Below are positions 1 to 13,100 of a DNA stretch of 64,000 nt, in pieces. Within the stretch, counting starts at the first letter, position 1. Each line of letters opens with the position of its first letter. Below the pieces are notes generated by a model. The model ran no database searches. It was given only the letters and a program-made list of their open reading frames with translations, and was not told the DNA's origin. The position numbers and the translations under genes are program-made. This DNA comes from Anolis sagrei. Lineage: Eukaryota > Chordata > Lepidosauria > Squamata > Anolidae. The stretch spans positions 234,233,117 through 234,297,116 of the forward strand of contig NC_090022.1 in the NCBI RefSeq assembly GCF_037176765.1, given 5' to 3'.

Positions 1-1143
1 ATATCCGCTGGATAATGAAGAAAGGCAGGGAGTTTCAGAAAAACATCTACTTCTGCTTCATTGACTATTCTAAAGCCTTTGACTGTGTGGATCATAATAA
101 ATTGTGGCAAGTTCTTAGTGGGATGGGCATCCCAAGCCACCTTGTCTCTCTCCTGAGGAATCTGTACAAGGACCAAGTAGCAACAGTCAGAACTGACCAC
201 GGAACAACAGACTGGTTCAAGATTGGGAAAGGCGTACGGCAAGGCTGCATCCTCTCACCCAACCTTTTTAACTTGTATGCAGAACACATCATGCGATGTG
301 CGGGGCTGGATGAATGCAAAGCTGGGGTGAAAATTGCTGGAAGAAACATTAACAACCTCAGATATGCAGATGACACCACTCTGATGGCCGAAAGCGAGGA
401 GGAGCTGAGGAACCTTCTAATCAAGGTGAAAGAAAAAAGCGCAAAAGCCGGGTTGCAGCTAAACGTCAAAAAAACCAAGATTATGGCAACAAGAATGATT
501 GACAACTGGGAAATAGAGGGAGAAACCGTGGAGGCCGTGACAGACTTTGTATTTCTAGGTGCAAAGATTACTGCAGATGCAGACTGTGGCCAGGAAATCA
601 GAAGACGCTTACTTCTTGGGAGGAGAGCAATGTCCAATCTCGATAAAATAGTAAAGAGTAGAGACATCAGACTGGCAACAAAGATCCGCCTAGTCAAAGC
701 CATGGTATTCCCTGTAGTGACCTACGGATGTGAGAGCTGGACCTTAGGGAAGGCTGAGCGAAGGAAGATCGATGCTTTTGAACTGTGGTGCTGGAGGAAA
801 GTTCTGAGAGTGCCTTGGACTGCGAGAAGATCCAACCAGTCCATCCTCCAGGAAATAAAGCCCGACTGCTCACTGGAGGGAAAGATACTAGGGACAAAGT
901 TGAAGTACTTTGGCCACATCATGAGGAGACAGGAAAGCCTAGAGAAGACAATTATGCTGGGGAAAGTGGAAGGCAAAAGGAAGAGAGGCCGACCAAGGGC
1001 AAGATGGATGGATGGCATCCTTGAAGTGACTGGACTGACCTTGAGAGAGCTGGGGGTGGTAACGGCCGACAGGGAGCTCTGGCGTGGGCTGGTCCATGAG
1101 GTCACGAAGAGTCGGAGACGACTGAACGAATGAACAACAACAA
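1..1143 (+). mobile_element. BovB (RTE-clade) LINE, 3' half of ORF2
   Basis: An open frame (15-1133, 372 codons) encodes the C-terminal half of an RTE-type reverse transcriptase. The catalytic YADD box is visible in [12 protein letters not shown] (about residue 118), after [13 protein letters not shown] and [13 protein letters not shown]-terminal block follows with YGCESWT, the basic [12 protein letters not shown] region and the ending [10 protein letters not shown]. This arrangement is the BovB ORF2 of squamates and ruminants. The copy ends with a short AACAACAAC-type tail at about 1143, as BovB does. The endonuclease and the first part of the RT lie left of the window or are missing. The frame is uninterrupted as far as it is visible, so the copy is fairly young. 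It sits upstream of the first visible SECISBP2 exon, presumably in an intron. Confidence 0.92.
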
Positions 1144-3999
1144 TTTCCCTTGGATGATAACTGTGTCTGCTACTGAGAAAGCTCTGTCTTGTGTACTTTC
1201 CAGCTTGGCCCCTTCACTTTAAAAGTTCAGAGAACAGTCACTCTTCTTACTTAATGAACAATAAAATCTCTTCTGGTTTTAAAGAGTAACTAGTTTGAAG
1301 TGGTAGGAATATGATCTCGGTTACTGGTGGTCTCTGCTTCTCATATCTCATACTTATCTTGATTGTCTCAGTTTCAATTTATTTTTCAAACTTTAGTCCT
1401 CTACTTTATTTGGATTTCAACTTCTGGAAGTCCCGGCAACCTGATCAATTATCTGGATTCCGGAGCTGAAGTCCAAAACATCTGGTCCAAGACATGCTAG
1501 TATGCAGATATAATAAGTAGTACTTAAGAATATCATCAAGGTGTTGTCGAAGACTTTCATGGCCGGAATCACTGGGATACTGTGAGTTTTCCAGGCTGTA
1601 TGGCCATGTTCCAGAAGCATTCTCTCCTGATGCTTTGCCCACATCTATTATGGCAGACATCATAACCTCTGAGGATGCCTGCCATAGATGTGGGCAAAAC
1701 GTCAGGAGAGAATGCTTCTGGAACATGGCCATACAACCTGGAAAACTCACAGCTACCCAATATCATCAAGGTCTACTTGTTTGAATAAGGTAAGATAGAT
1801 GTATCTCTCAAAGTATTGTAGTGAGAAAATTTGACATAGTCTTTCTGAAGATATATTAGATTTAAAGTTTGAAGATTTTCACAAAATCTGAGCGGTGTGT
1901 TCTGTCAATTATCAGCTTCTCAGATACATCTAGATTATTTTACTGAGACACCCAAATCATGTGCCACTGTGCTGTCACAAACTCCAAAGAGAGCTGTTTC
2001 AACTCCAGCTGCAAGTCCTTCCACCAATCATTACGGAAATAAAGGAAAACAAGATGTGCTTGAGGATCATAAGGTAAGGCAGTTCACTTCCAAATCCTTT
2101 TAGGACTGTCTGAATTACTGTTATCTATTGGAATAGCAATTAATATTTCAGGTTAACACTCAGCCCTCAAATAACATTCTCATAAAATTAATTCTGGAGG
2201 AAATTGATGGCAGAATTTAAAGATGGAAAGAACCAATATAGGAATGGTGTTTTAGTCTTGGATCCTAACCCTGTTTCCTTAAGCTCATTTGTTCCTTTTA
2301 TTTTTCTCCCTGATGCTTCTTGGTAATTCTTTTTCCAGTCTGCATTTTTGTTGTTCAAGCCATCCTTTTTTTTCTTCAATCTCTTTATCGTTTTTTTTCC
2401 GGATAAGCTTTCTAAACATGTGTTCTCCCTTTTCATTTTTTTTTCCTATGAATTCCCATTCTTTTTTATACCTGTTCTTTTTGCCATGGACTGAGATCAC
2501 GTTTTTGCCTTGTGAGGGACACACTTTTTGCCATTCCACTCTTACACACCCCCCCTCTTTACTTCATTAAAAAATGAAGTAAAGAGTAACCCAGCTGCTT
2601 TTTAAAAACCTTTGCCTCAGCTTTCAGCATTCCAGCTTCCAAAAATGAAAAATTCAGTGTCTGTTTTCTTTTCCCAAAATCATCTTTGTTGGTTGGCTTG
2701 CAAGTAAATACGGATATTGCAGTCTCTTCATATCCTCAGCTGCCCTAGATTTTTACCCATTGTTTGTATTTTTCTTTTCCATTCTATACTGTAAACCTCT
2801 TGTCCCATTGCAGTATGTAGCTTTAGCCTCTATTTTAACTTCCTTCTGGTACACAATTATGATGTCCCCTTGATCTCCTTATTTTTCCAAACTACCTTAA
2901 AATATGAAATTTAAAACCCTTGAATGTTATTAAAAATTATTCTCTTTCCTCCAGCTTCTAAACTACAACTTTTTCCCCTCCTTCCTCATTTCACAATGGT
3001 CACTCGTTCCAGTCTGACTGTCTCTTCTCCATTTTTCCCCCCTGCTGCCCATTAGCTTTGGCTTCTGAACCTTGTTCTGACAACATTCCCCTTCTTTCCG
3101 CTTTGTATTTCCTTTTCAGATTAAGTTTATTTCAGATTATTGTTGTGTTATTGTGTTATATACTGATGTTTTTAATTCGTTAATTGTTTAACTATTGTAA
3201 TTGTTTTTATAATTGTATGTATTTGGATGAGGCATCGAATTGTGCCTTCTTTTTGTAAGCCGCCCTGAGTCCCCCCTTGGGGGTGAGAAGGGCGGGGTAT
3301 AAGCAACAGAAATAAAAATAAAATAAATAAATAAGTGATTACTTTGGCCAAAATCCAGCAGTATACATCTACTGGCAGATGGAAGCTATGTTAACAGATT
3401 TGGAGGGATGCAGTTCTTGTTCCCAAGCCACCAGTGGAACTCTTTCCTTTTCTTCCTAGGCCACATCACATTCCTGTTCTTGAAAATTTGGTTCTAGATT
3501 ATTCACCAGTCCTTTGGATCAAGCACTGATGCTGTTCAGAGACTGTGTGGACAGAGGACCTGCATTGTTCTGGATCCTTTGATAGAATATTTCCTATCAT
3601 CAGGAGTGCACTATTGGATCCTAATAGTTTCCTTTAAGATCTCTTTACTTTCCATTCCCCTTTTCAATCACTTTTCTTTCCACTAGGTGTTTCATTGTCT
3701 TTACTGACTTTTTATTATACTTTACTTTTTATTATAGAAAATATAATCCAACTACATTTCACTTTTTCTTTGCTGCTCCTTTTCCTTGGAGCTGTTCTTG
3801 CTACTTGAAATCTGTATGTCTTCCTCACAGTTGTTCAGAAAATACTGAGAAACCTAACTAATGACCCAAGCCTTTTTCCTTTTTTCGGTGTGTCCATTCC
3901 CTTTTCTGATGGTCCTGTATTTCTTAGCTTTTTATATTGAAAGGGTACATGCAAGTATTATTATAAGCTTCTGAACAACTTTGGCTTTAAGTTTATTTA

Positions 4000-4034
<35 letters not shown>

Positions 4035-4083
4035 ATAAACTTAAAGCCAAAGTTGTTCAGAGTTGTTCAAAGTTGTTCAGTTG

Positions 4084-4124
<41 letters not shown>

Positions 4125-7100
4125 GAGTAGTGTCACTAAATGATATACCATGTATCTAACCTGAACATTGATTATGGCAATTTTGCAACGTTAAAGTTTT
4201 GTTTTGTTTTATTTTTGCTATAAAATGTGAAAGACAGTGCTATCACTATCTGTGAATGTGTTCACTATATCAGTAAGATAAATTGCACTCACTGAAATAA
4301 AATTCTTTCACAAATACAGGTGTAGCACATTTCATGAGTCAACAGAGCAAGGATGGATAAAGTGTACCCCATGGGCCGTATGCAGCTGTCTAAGAATATT
4401 TTTCTAACTCTTGAGGCCCTGAGGTATCAAGAGCAATTTTGCTTTTTAAAGGCCAAAAATGATCTTTAGTAGACAAAAAGGGCCTTTCTACATATTTGAT
4501 GCCCCTGCCATCAGATTCTTATATGAGACAGAATGAAATTTTGCAAAAAAAACCAAAACAAAATCCACCCCTCACAATTACTTCAGGTATGCTCTATGGG
4601 CCCAAGAAAGCCCCAAAATATACCCCTTTTCCTGTAAATGGTATTTGGGAGCATTTTTATTTTATGGGAGCAGGTGTGATGAATAAGTCCCCAGCAGTTA
4701 TAACTGCTGAACAAAATGCCAGCCATTATCTGCACACCCCACCCCCCACCCCACCCCAAAAAAAGCTTTAAACAGTTAAGAACAAGCAAGATACAAACAT
4801 AAAGAATGACATAAATACAATCAAGTCCTGGGCATAACTAATTAGTGACTTGTGCCTAAGAACAAAGAGAACATTCCAGTATCAAAAAAGGGGGACATTA
4901 GGGATTTCAGTGGCCATTGCATTAATATTTTATGCAAGCAGTATGATGCTCAAAATTTTGCAACCAAGAGTGAGAAATGTCAGATGTCCCAGCAAGGTTC
5001 AGGAAAGAAAAAGACGCTAGGGATCATTGTGCAAACATGTTTGATAATTGAGTGTGCCAAAGAATTTCAGAAGAAAATGTGCTTTATATATCATAGCAGA
5101 ACCTTTTATTGTGTACATCATGAAGTCATAGGTTAGGAAATGGTTGTGCTATTGTATAATCTATATTTCTGACAAGAGGCTGCCATAAGGACATAATATG
5201 GAGAAACAGAATGCTTTCCAATTCAGGCAAGGCTGCATTTTGTTGCCTTGTTTGTTTACATTTTTCTCATGTCATGTGAAAAGCTGAATTAGAATTGGAG
5301 TAAGGAAATGTAAAAATTGGAAGAAGAGCCATCAATAATAGGTTACAATAGGCAGGTAGCACCATACTACCCGCTATTAGGATGCCTGTTGAGGAAAGCA
5401 AAGCAAATGTAATAGCAGAATTCCAGCAGAACTTGATGAAAACAAAAGTAGCAACCACGGTGGATAATGAAGATATTTAGATAGTCAAAGACTTCCTGTA
5501 TCTTTACTCAGTCATAAATAAAAAGACTGTAGTCAAGAAATCCGAAGAGTAAAGTTTGAAAGCACAGAAAGGATTTTCCAAGTGGATTGAAATATCATTG
5601 AAAATCAAAGCTAGGGTCATCCATGCCATAGTATTTCTGATTTCTATGCGTGGTTGTAAAACTGTACAGTGTAGAATCAACTCATTTGAAATGTAGTACT
5701 AGAAGAGAGTTCTTTTGGTACACTGACTATGAAATTGATGAGCAAATCAAATCTGAAGTCTCCCTAGACGTGAAAATGATTAAACTGGGTCTCTTACTTT
5801 GGCGATACCATAATACAACATGACTCATTCAAAAAGGCTATGTTTGATTAAGTGGGAGGCGATAGGAGGAGGAGAAGACTGAGGTGAATAGTCTCAATCA
5901 AGGAAGCCACAGCCTTGGCTTTGCAATATCTCAACAGTCTGTAGATCATAGGATGTCCTTAAGATCTCTCATTCAGAGGTTTGTGATAGGCCAAGACCAA
6001 CTTAATGGCAATTAACTACAACATGAGGCATGCAGCAGCCAAGAGTATGTTTATATTTTATTTGAGGAAAGTGCCTATTCCATTAGGAGTGTCTCCTTTC
6101 AAACAGTTTCCATATGATACATTAGGCACTCCTTTTGCGTTGTAAAATATCACCTTGCGTTATACTTTTTCAGTGTTTTGAAATAAAGAACTGCAGGGCC
6201 TTTGAACAGAAGGTATGAGGAGCCACATTAACTTCTTATACTTCTGCATTAGAAGCATTGAAATAAGATAATTATATTCTGTTTGTGAAAGGTTTAATCT
6301 CCGTTTCAGTTTACAGTTTTGCTGTGACAAAACTTTACTATTTTAATAATGTGTTAAAATATTTGTACTTATTTTTCAATAGTCAGAAACAAAAGGGAAT
6401 GCTAGTGACAGTGAGCTGGAAGAAATAGTGGGGAAAAAGAAGAAGAAAAAGAGAAATAAGAAAAAAGCAAAAGCAAGTAGTGAAACAGAGAATGTTCCCA
6501 ACAAGAGCATCATATATCAAGAACCTCCAAGAATTGAGGTACAGATTTTCATTTTCCTGCGACATCAAAGTTTGTGTGTGCCCTCCCAGGAATCACAGAC
6601 CAATTTGGAGTTTGTAGAAATTCAGGAATAACTATGGCATACAATTGAATATGATTTTGCCTTAATTTCAAATTGGAAAGTTAATTTGACATATTTGTAT
6701 AACAGGTAATTAAAAGTTCAAGCTTGTCTGTGGTACTTATAGCAGTTCATGTGAAAGAACGAGATTCAAGATTAAAGTAAAGGTTTCCCCTTGACATTAA
6801 GTCTAGTTGTGTCTGATTCTGGGGAGTGGTGCTCATCTCCATTCTAAGCCAAAGAGCCAACGTTGTATGTAGCCGCCTCCAAGGTCATTTGGCCAGCATG
6901 ACTGCATGGAGTGTCGTTCCCTTCCCTCCATAGCAGTACCTATTGATCTACTCACATTAGCATGTTTTCAAACTTCTAAGGGTTGGCAGAAGCTGGGGCT
7001 AACAGTGGGAACTCACCCTGCTCTCTGGATTCGAACCACTGTCCATTCTGTCAGCAAGTTCACCAGCTCAGCGTTTTAACCTGCTGCGCCACCATGGGTT

Positions 7101-10100
7101 CATTTTCAGATTATGTTACCTATTAATCTTTGCATTGCTGTCCATGTTGACTAGCTCCTGCATAAGAGCAGAGAGCCCTTCTTTGTTCTGTTTGCTATCT
7201 AGTGCAGTACCCTATATAATGGTTACACTTTTTTATTAATCAGGATTAATAATTTCCATCTGAATGCCATTGCAACAGGCAGCATTATGTGGAATCATGC
7301 TGTCTCTTTCAAACTCAAATAAATAGTAACATTGCACAATTTGCTCCCTGCCAACCCAATTTATGTGATTAACGTAGATTAGTTGTGCTTTGATCAAAGG
7401 ATGTAAATAGTCAGAGAACCTTATCTACATAAAGTTTTGGCTTTTGATTCTGAATGTATGGTCAGATTTCATTTTCAGTTTTTTTAAGACTAATTTTCAT
7501 CAAAAATGCAAGCATTTTATGCCATCTTTCTCTTCTGAATTGATTTTTGCCAACTCCCCTCCTCATAAGGCTTGTTCTCCAGACCTTTGAACATTTTAGT
7601 CGCCCTCCTCTGGACACATTCCAGCTTAGAGTCAAAATCTCCCTTCAGTTGTGGTGCCCAGAATTGGACACAGTATTCCAGGTGTGGTCTGAACAAGGCA
7701 GAATAGAGGGGTAGCATGAATTTCTTGAATCTAGACACTGTACTTCTATTTATGCAGGCCAAAATCCCATTGGCTTTCTTAGCTGCTGCATTACATTGTT
7801 GGCTCATGTTTAACTTGTTGTCCATGAGGACTCCAATATCTTTTTCTTACATACTGCTATCAAGCCAGACATCCCCCTTTCTGCGTCTTTGCATTCCATT
7901 TTGTCTGGATCATGCCCTCTGATTCTTAATTCTATATAGTAAATTATTGCTAGATAGAATTGTGGCTTGGAGTGTGCAAAACACTTCAACAAGCACTTAA
8001 ACAGTTCTGGTAGGATAGGTTAATATTTAAACTGTCGTATTGTATCGTCAAGGGGATTATGAAAAAGGCTTGCTTAAAGGTGGATCTACACTGTAAATTT
8101 AATATAGTTTGGCACTGTTTTGACTACCATGGTTCAATACTATGGAAGCCTGGGAGTTGTAGTTTCATGAGGCACCAGCACTATTTGGCTAAAGACCTTT
8201 TGGAACTACAATTCCCATAATTCCATAGCATTGAGCCATGGCAGTTAAATTGGTGTCAGTCTGTATTAATCCTTCAGTGTAGAAGCACCTTCAGTCTGTC
8301 TTACGGCAAAAGTGAGTTTCATTGTAGAGCTCAGATTTTTCCTATAATGTCACAGCAGCTCCAAAGTTATGAAGACTTTTTCCCTATGTGCTATAATTAA
8401 TTCTGAATCTGTATTTGTGTTTCAGCAGGTTTATTATCAATAGAAGGGGGATCAGAATTTTATAATAAGATGCATAGAAATCCCACAATCCCAAATAATG
8501 TGATGGAATTGGAAAACCTCTGTTATGGAAAGTGTGTGTGTTTGTGTAGAGTACTCTGTAGTATAGGCTCGCAAATACCTCATTTTCCCAAATATTTTAT
8601 TTTCATTTACTTAGGATGATGAGGAATTTCCAGACTTGTCAATGGCTGCTGATAAAAAGTACAAGCCAGGAACACCAAAATACTATTTCTCACCAGCAAT
8701 TACTGGGAAGCAGAGTCAGGTAAGAATTGTGAGGGCTGGTTTTTATCTCTAACATAGCCACTGGATTTTCATTCATTTCCGTTTGCCCTTTTCCAGTCCT
8801 TTGACATCTAGATCTGGAACTTTAATAAATCTTCAACAAAGTGATCTTTTCAAAGTATATGCTGGTCATTTTGCTTACAAGGAAAATTTGTTTTGAACAT
8901 GAGAGAAAAGGATCTCATTCCTTCGCGACAAGTTGCTTTTGAATATTTAATGTGTTGCTGGAAGTACGATAGATCATACTCAGCTGTTAATTCTGGAGTT
9001 GTTACTGCTAAATTATGTGTACTTTTTAGGAAACAGATAAGTCGTGTAAGAATGGTTATCTCTTCAGAATACAGAATTTAGAATATTGCCCCCACCTCAT
9101 TTGAACAAACATTGAAATACTGAACATGAGTCCCTCTTTTAGCATTTTCATATGCAGTTATATCCAGACAGAAATAGGTCTGCAGATCATCAGCACCTCA
9201 TTGTTATAATGGATCACAATAAGAACATACAGGCTTTCTCGATACCCAAGAGAGGCCAGGATTCTTGAGAAATACAAAATTTCTTTGCAAGCAATTTCCT
9301 GTTCACAGTAAGAGGCTCAGAAGTTAAAGACATGAATCAGTTTCAGGCCATACATATTGGAAACATCTTGGTGGCTATCAGTAAGGTCAAAAGTCTCTCC
9401 TATATGAATTAGAGGAGTTTCCATACATACAAGGGGGAGATTTCAAATATCTCTCTCCCTGATCTTTTTAAGTGCTTCTTGGAAGATCAAAGGGGACTGA
9501 AATAACAGTTGTTGTATGTGAAAAAGGATAGGTGGAATTCCAGTCATAGTTCCTTATATCAGGGGTGTAAAACTTATTTTCAGCCTTAATGTTGTCCCCA
9601 AAGGGCCGCTGAATCTATGGATACAAAAGGCCATATATACATTTTTTACATAGTAGTTTGTGTTCTTTAGCTCTTAGCCAATTTAGATCCCCAAATGTTA
9701 TTGAATGCCAACTCCCATCACTTTTGAGCATTTGCAATGCGGACTGTAGATAATGGGAATTACTACACAATAGTACTTGTGACTCTGAGGCTGAGGAAAG
9801 ATTAAAGGACATTTTAAAGTCAATCATCATATCCACAAGCCTTGTATCTAAATTCAAATTCACTATCCTGACTAAACAAAACAAACTATAGCCTTCCAGA
9901 TGTATCACAACTCCCATCAGCTGTGGTCATGATGTTTAATGATGAGGAATAGAGGAGTTGTGGTCCAGCATCTGGGGACTCACATAAAACAACATGGAGG
10001 CTTGGTTTTGGCCTGTGGGTCTTGAGTTTGACCCACGTGCCGTAAATCTAAATCTGTAATGTTATTTTAAAGTTGATATTCTAAGGCCCGTCGCAAACTC

Positions 10101-13100
10101 TGTTCCTGCGAGAGAAAACCTTGCTAGCAAGTCCCTGACGTCACAAGACTCCGCCTCTCTCCCCGCCCCTTTCTCTGCCCCTTTCTCCATGCGAGCGTGG
10201 TTTTTCCTTTGCTAGGGCAGCATTGCCCGCATTTTCTCAGTTGGCAGAATTCAACTGAGAGAAAATGCGGGCAATGCTGCCCTAGCAAAGGAAAAACCAC
10301 GCTCGCAAAGAGAAAGGGGCGGAGAAAGGGGCGGGGAGAGAGGCGCAGGCTCATGACGTCAGGGACTTGCTAGCAAGGTTTTCTCTCGCAGGAACAGAGT
10401 TTGCGACGGCTCTAAAATACGTTGACTTCTTACATGTGAATTCGATTAGCTTCCAGAAATACAAACTTTCTATCTTAGATCCGAGTATGAACTTGAGGTA
10501 GCAAATCTTAAAAGCACCACAATAGGAGAGCAGTTCAGTTTTAATAGTTCTTATATTGTATTTCTGTATTTCAAAGGTAATAGTAACAAAGGAATCTGAA
10601 GTTCATGATGGCAGCTTTCAGAATGAAAGGATAACACCCAAGCCAGATGTAACATCTGGGAGAAAAACAGGAAAACAAGTTTTATCTGGTCCAGTAGAAA
10701 AAAGGAAAACACAGGTAAAAAATCCCTTCCGATGTTTTGTTGGCTTGCTTATGAGCCAGATAAAGCTATAAATGTGTTCATGCTTTGTGTGTTATATACA
10801 ACATGATTTTGCCTCAGAGTTGCTGTAATTTTGAAGTGATTTGAGGTCACACACCAACAACTTCACGTTCAAAGAGAAGACACCTATACCTTTCTTCCCC
10901 TATAGGAGACACCAAAGAGTGGTGGGAAGAAAAGTCACCTTCCTGTGCAACTTGATTTGGGGAATATGCTGGCTGCTTTGGAGCAGAAGCAACAGGCGGA
11001 AAAAACAAAACAGTCACCCAAACCTGTAGTCCTTTCAGGTACAAATGTCAAGGATGTTTTCATTATTAGTTTCAAAAGCAATACTTGGTGATTTGTTTGT
11101 GTGACTTTTTTGCATTTAATATCTCCTTAATAAATGTCAAAAGATTCAGCTCAATTCCTATTAGGAGGAGTCAATTGGATTCATGTTGTAAGGGCCAGAA
11201 AAAACTAATGAATACTTCGTATCATAAAAGCAGCCTTTAGCTTAATGGTATAGATGGATTTTTTAAAAAGATGTCAGCTTTTCAAAGAGTTGTGGTTATG
11301 ACAGTATTTTTGTGTTGTTTCTCTCAAGCAGGTCAGATCATTGTTGTTTAAGGGCGATTGGCTTCCTTTTTTTTGTTCTTGCAGTTCAGAAGTTGCTGGG
11401 TATAGTTTGAAAAGCTTACAGGAGCATATTGCTTTGTCAGAATCTCATCAGTGTAAAGCTTCAGTGTAGAAGGAAGTCTGTATTATAAAGTAGCTGTTAC
11501 TGGTCAAGCTTCAAGGATAATTCAAAATGCATTACTGTGTTTATTTGTAAGAAATATTTGTTTGATTTCTCTTACCCTGTTGGGGCTCCTCTGTTAATGC
11601 ACTATAAATAGACAAACATTCTTTAGAAACAAATTAAAACTAAAGGTAAAGGTTTTCCCCAACATTACATCTAGTTGTATCCGACTCTGGGGGGTGGTGC
11701 TCATCTCCATTTCTAAGTCGAAGAGCCGGCGTTGTCCGCAGATGCCTTCAAGGTCATATGCAATGACTGCATGGAATGCCGTTAGCTTCCCGCAGAAGCG
11801 GTACCTATTGATCTACTCACATTTGCATGTTTTTGAACTGCTAGGTTGGCAGAAGCTGGGGCTAACAGTGGGAGCTCACCCCACTCCCTGGATTTGAACC
11901 GCCAACCTTACAGTCAGCAAGTTTACCAGCTCAGCGGTTTAACCTACTGCACCAACGGGGGGGGGGGAATTAAAACTAATGCCATATAATTCCTAAGATT
12001 GGTTTAAGCACTAAAGGTCATGCGTATATTTATTTAGTGACAGTACTCATAAAAGAGTATACCTGTAGTGCTATCTCAATGTATATTCATGGAAATTCTT
12101 TTTATCTTTGCTTTTCTAAAGTAGTGAAAAAGTTTTTGCATGAGATTTTTGCATTTTTCAGGTATTTACAGAATTTTGATTACAATTGTAATCTAGAAAT
12201 TGAAAAGTTGGAATGAGAACAATAAAGAAGCTGTTAAATCAGAAATAGTATTGTGGGATTTTTAATGTATTGTACAGTGTGTCCATACGAAATCACATAA
12301 TGCTCTTGTTCATAGTTCTAGAAGCCAATTGGGAAATAAAATTGGTATGATACGTCTCCACTGAGAAAAACTGGAAAGGCTGAGTGATCTGTAAATGTTA
12401 TTTCCATATTACGAGCCTACAAAACTTTATCAAGTTTGAGAGTAAGCACATACCTAGAAGACCAACAGAAAAATTGCAAGCAACAAAAGAAACTCAAAAG
12501 AACTTATAATGGGAATAATACCTAGTAAGGATGGAAAAATAAAAAGATCAAGCACAATATGCTGTCATCTTAGTTACTGAACTAATTGTATGACTCAAAA
12601 CTTATTTTTTTATACAAATATAGCAGGTTGAACAGAAGTACCAAAACCATTTGTATTACAAAGGTGCTTTCAAAAAATTGCCCTAGTGAATATGGTAGAC
12701 AAACTTACAAGCATCGTATTTACTCAAGTATAAGCCGAGCTTTCCAGCCCTTTTTTAGGCAGAAAAAGCATCCCTCAGCTTATACTCGAGTCAATGTTAT
12801 TCATTATTTTACTATTATTATTATTATTATTATTACATTTATTTTACTCTAGTTTTATTCTTACATTATTATTTTACTCTAGTTTTATTCTTACATTATT
12901 ATTTTACTCTCTTTTTATCGTTAGTACATTTACATTATTTACTATATTATTTTTATTACATTTATTATTTTACTCTATTATTATTACATTTATTATTTTA
13001 CTCTATTATTATTGGAAGGATATGTTACATCGAAGAAGATTAGAATAATGGTTGGACAGTCTCATCTTAAATTACAGTTTTATGTAAATATTGAAAAACA

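Noticed and set aside
2188-2570. Frames on both strands in the T-rich stretch
   Set aside because: Low-complexity Lys/Asn or Phe/Ser runs; no real coding signal.
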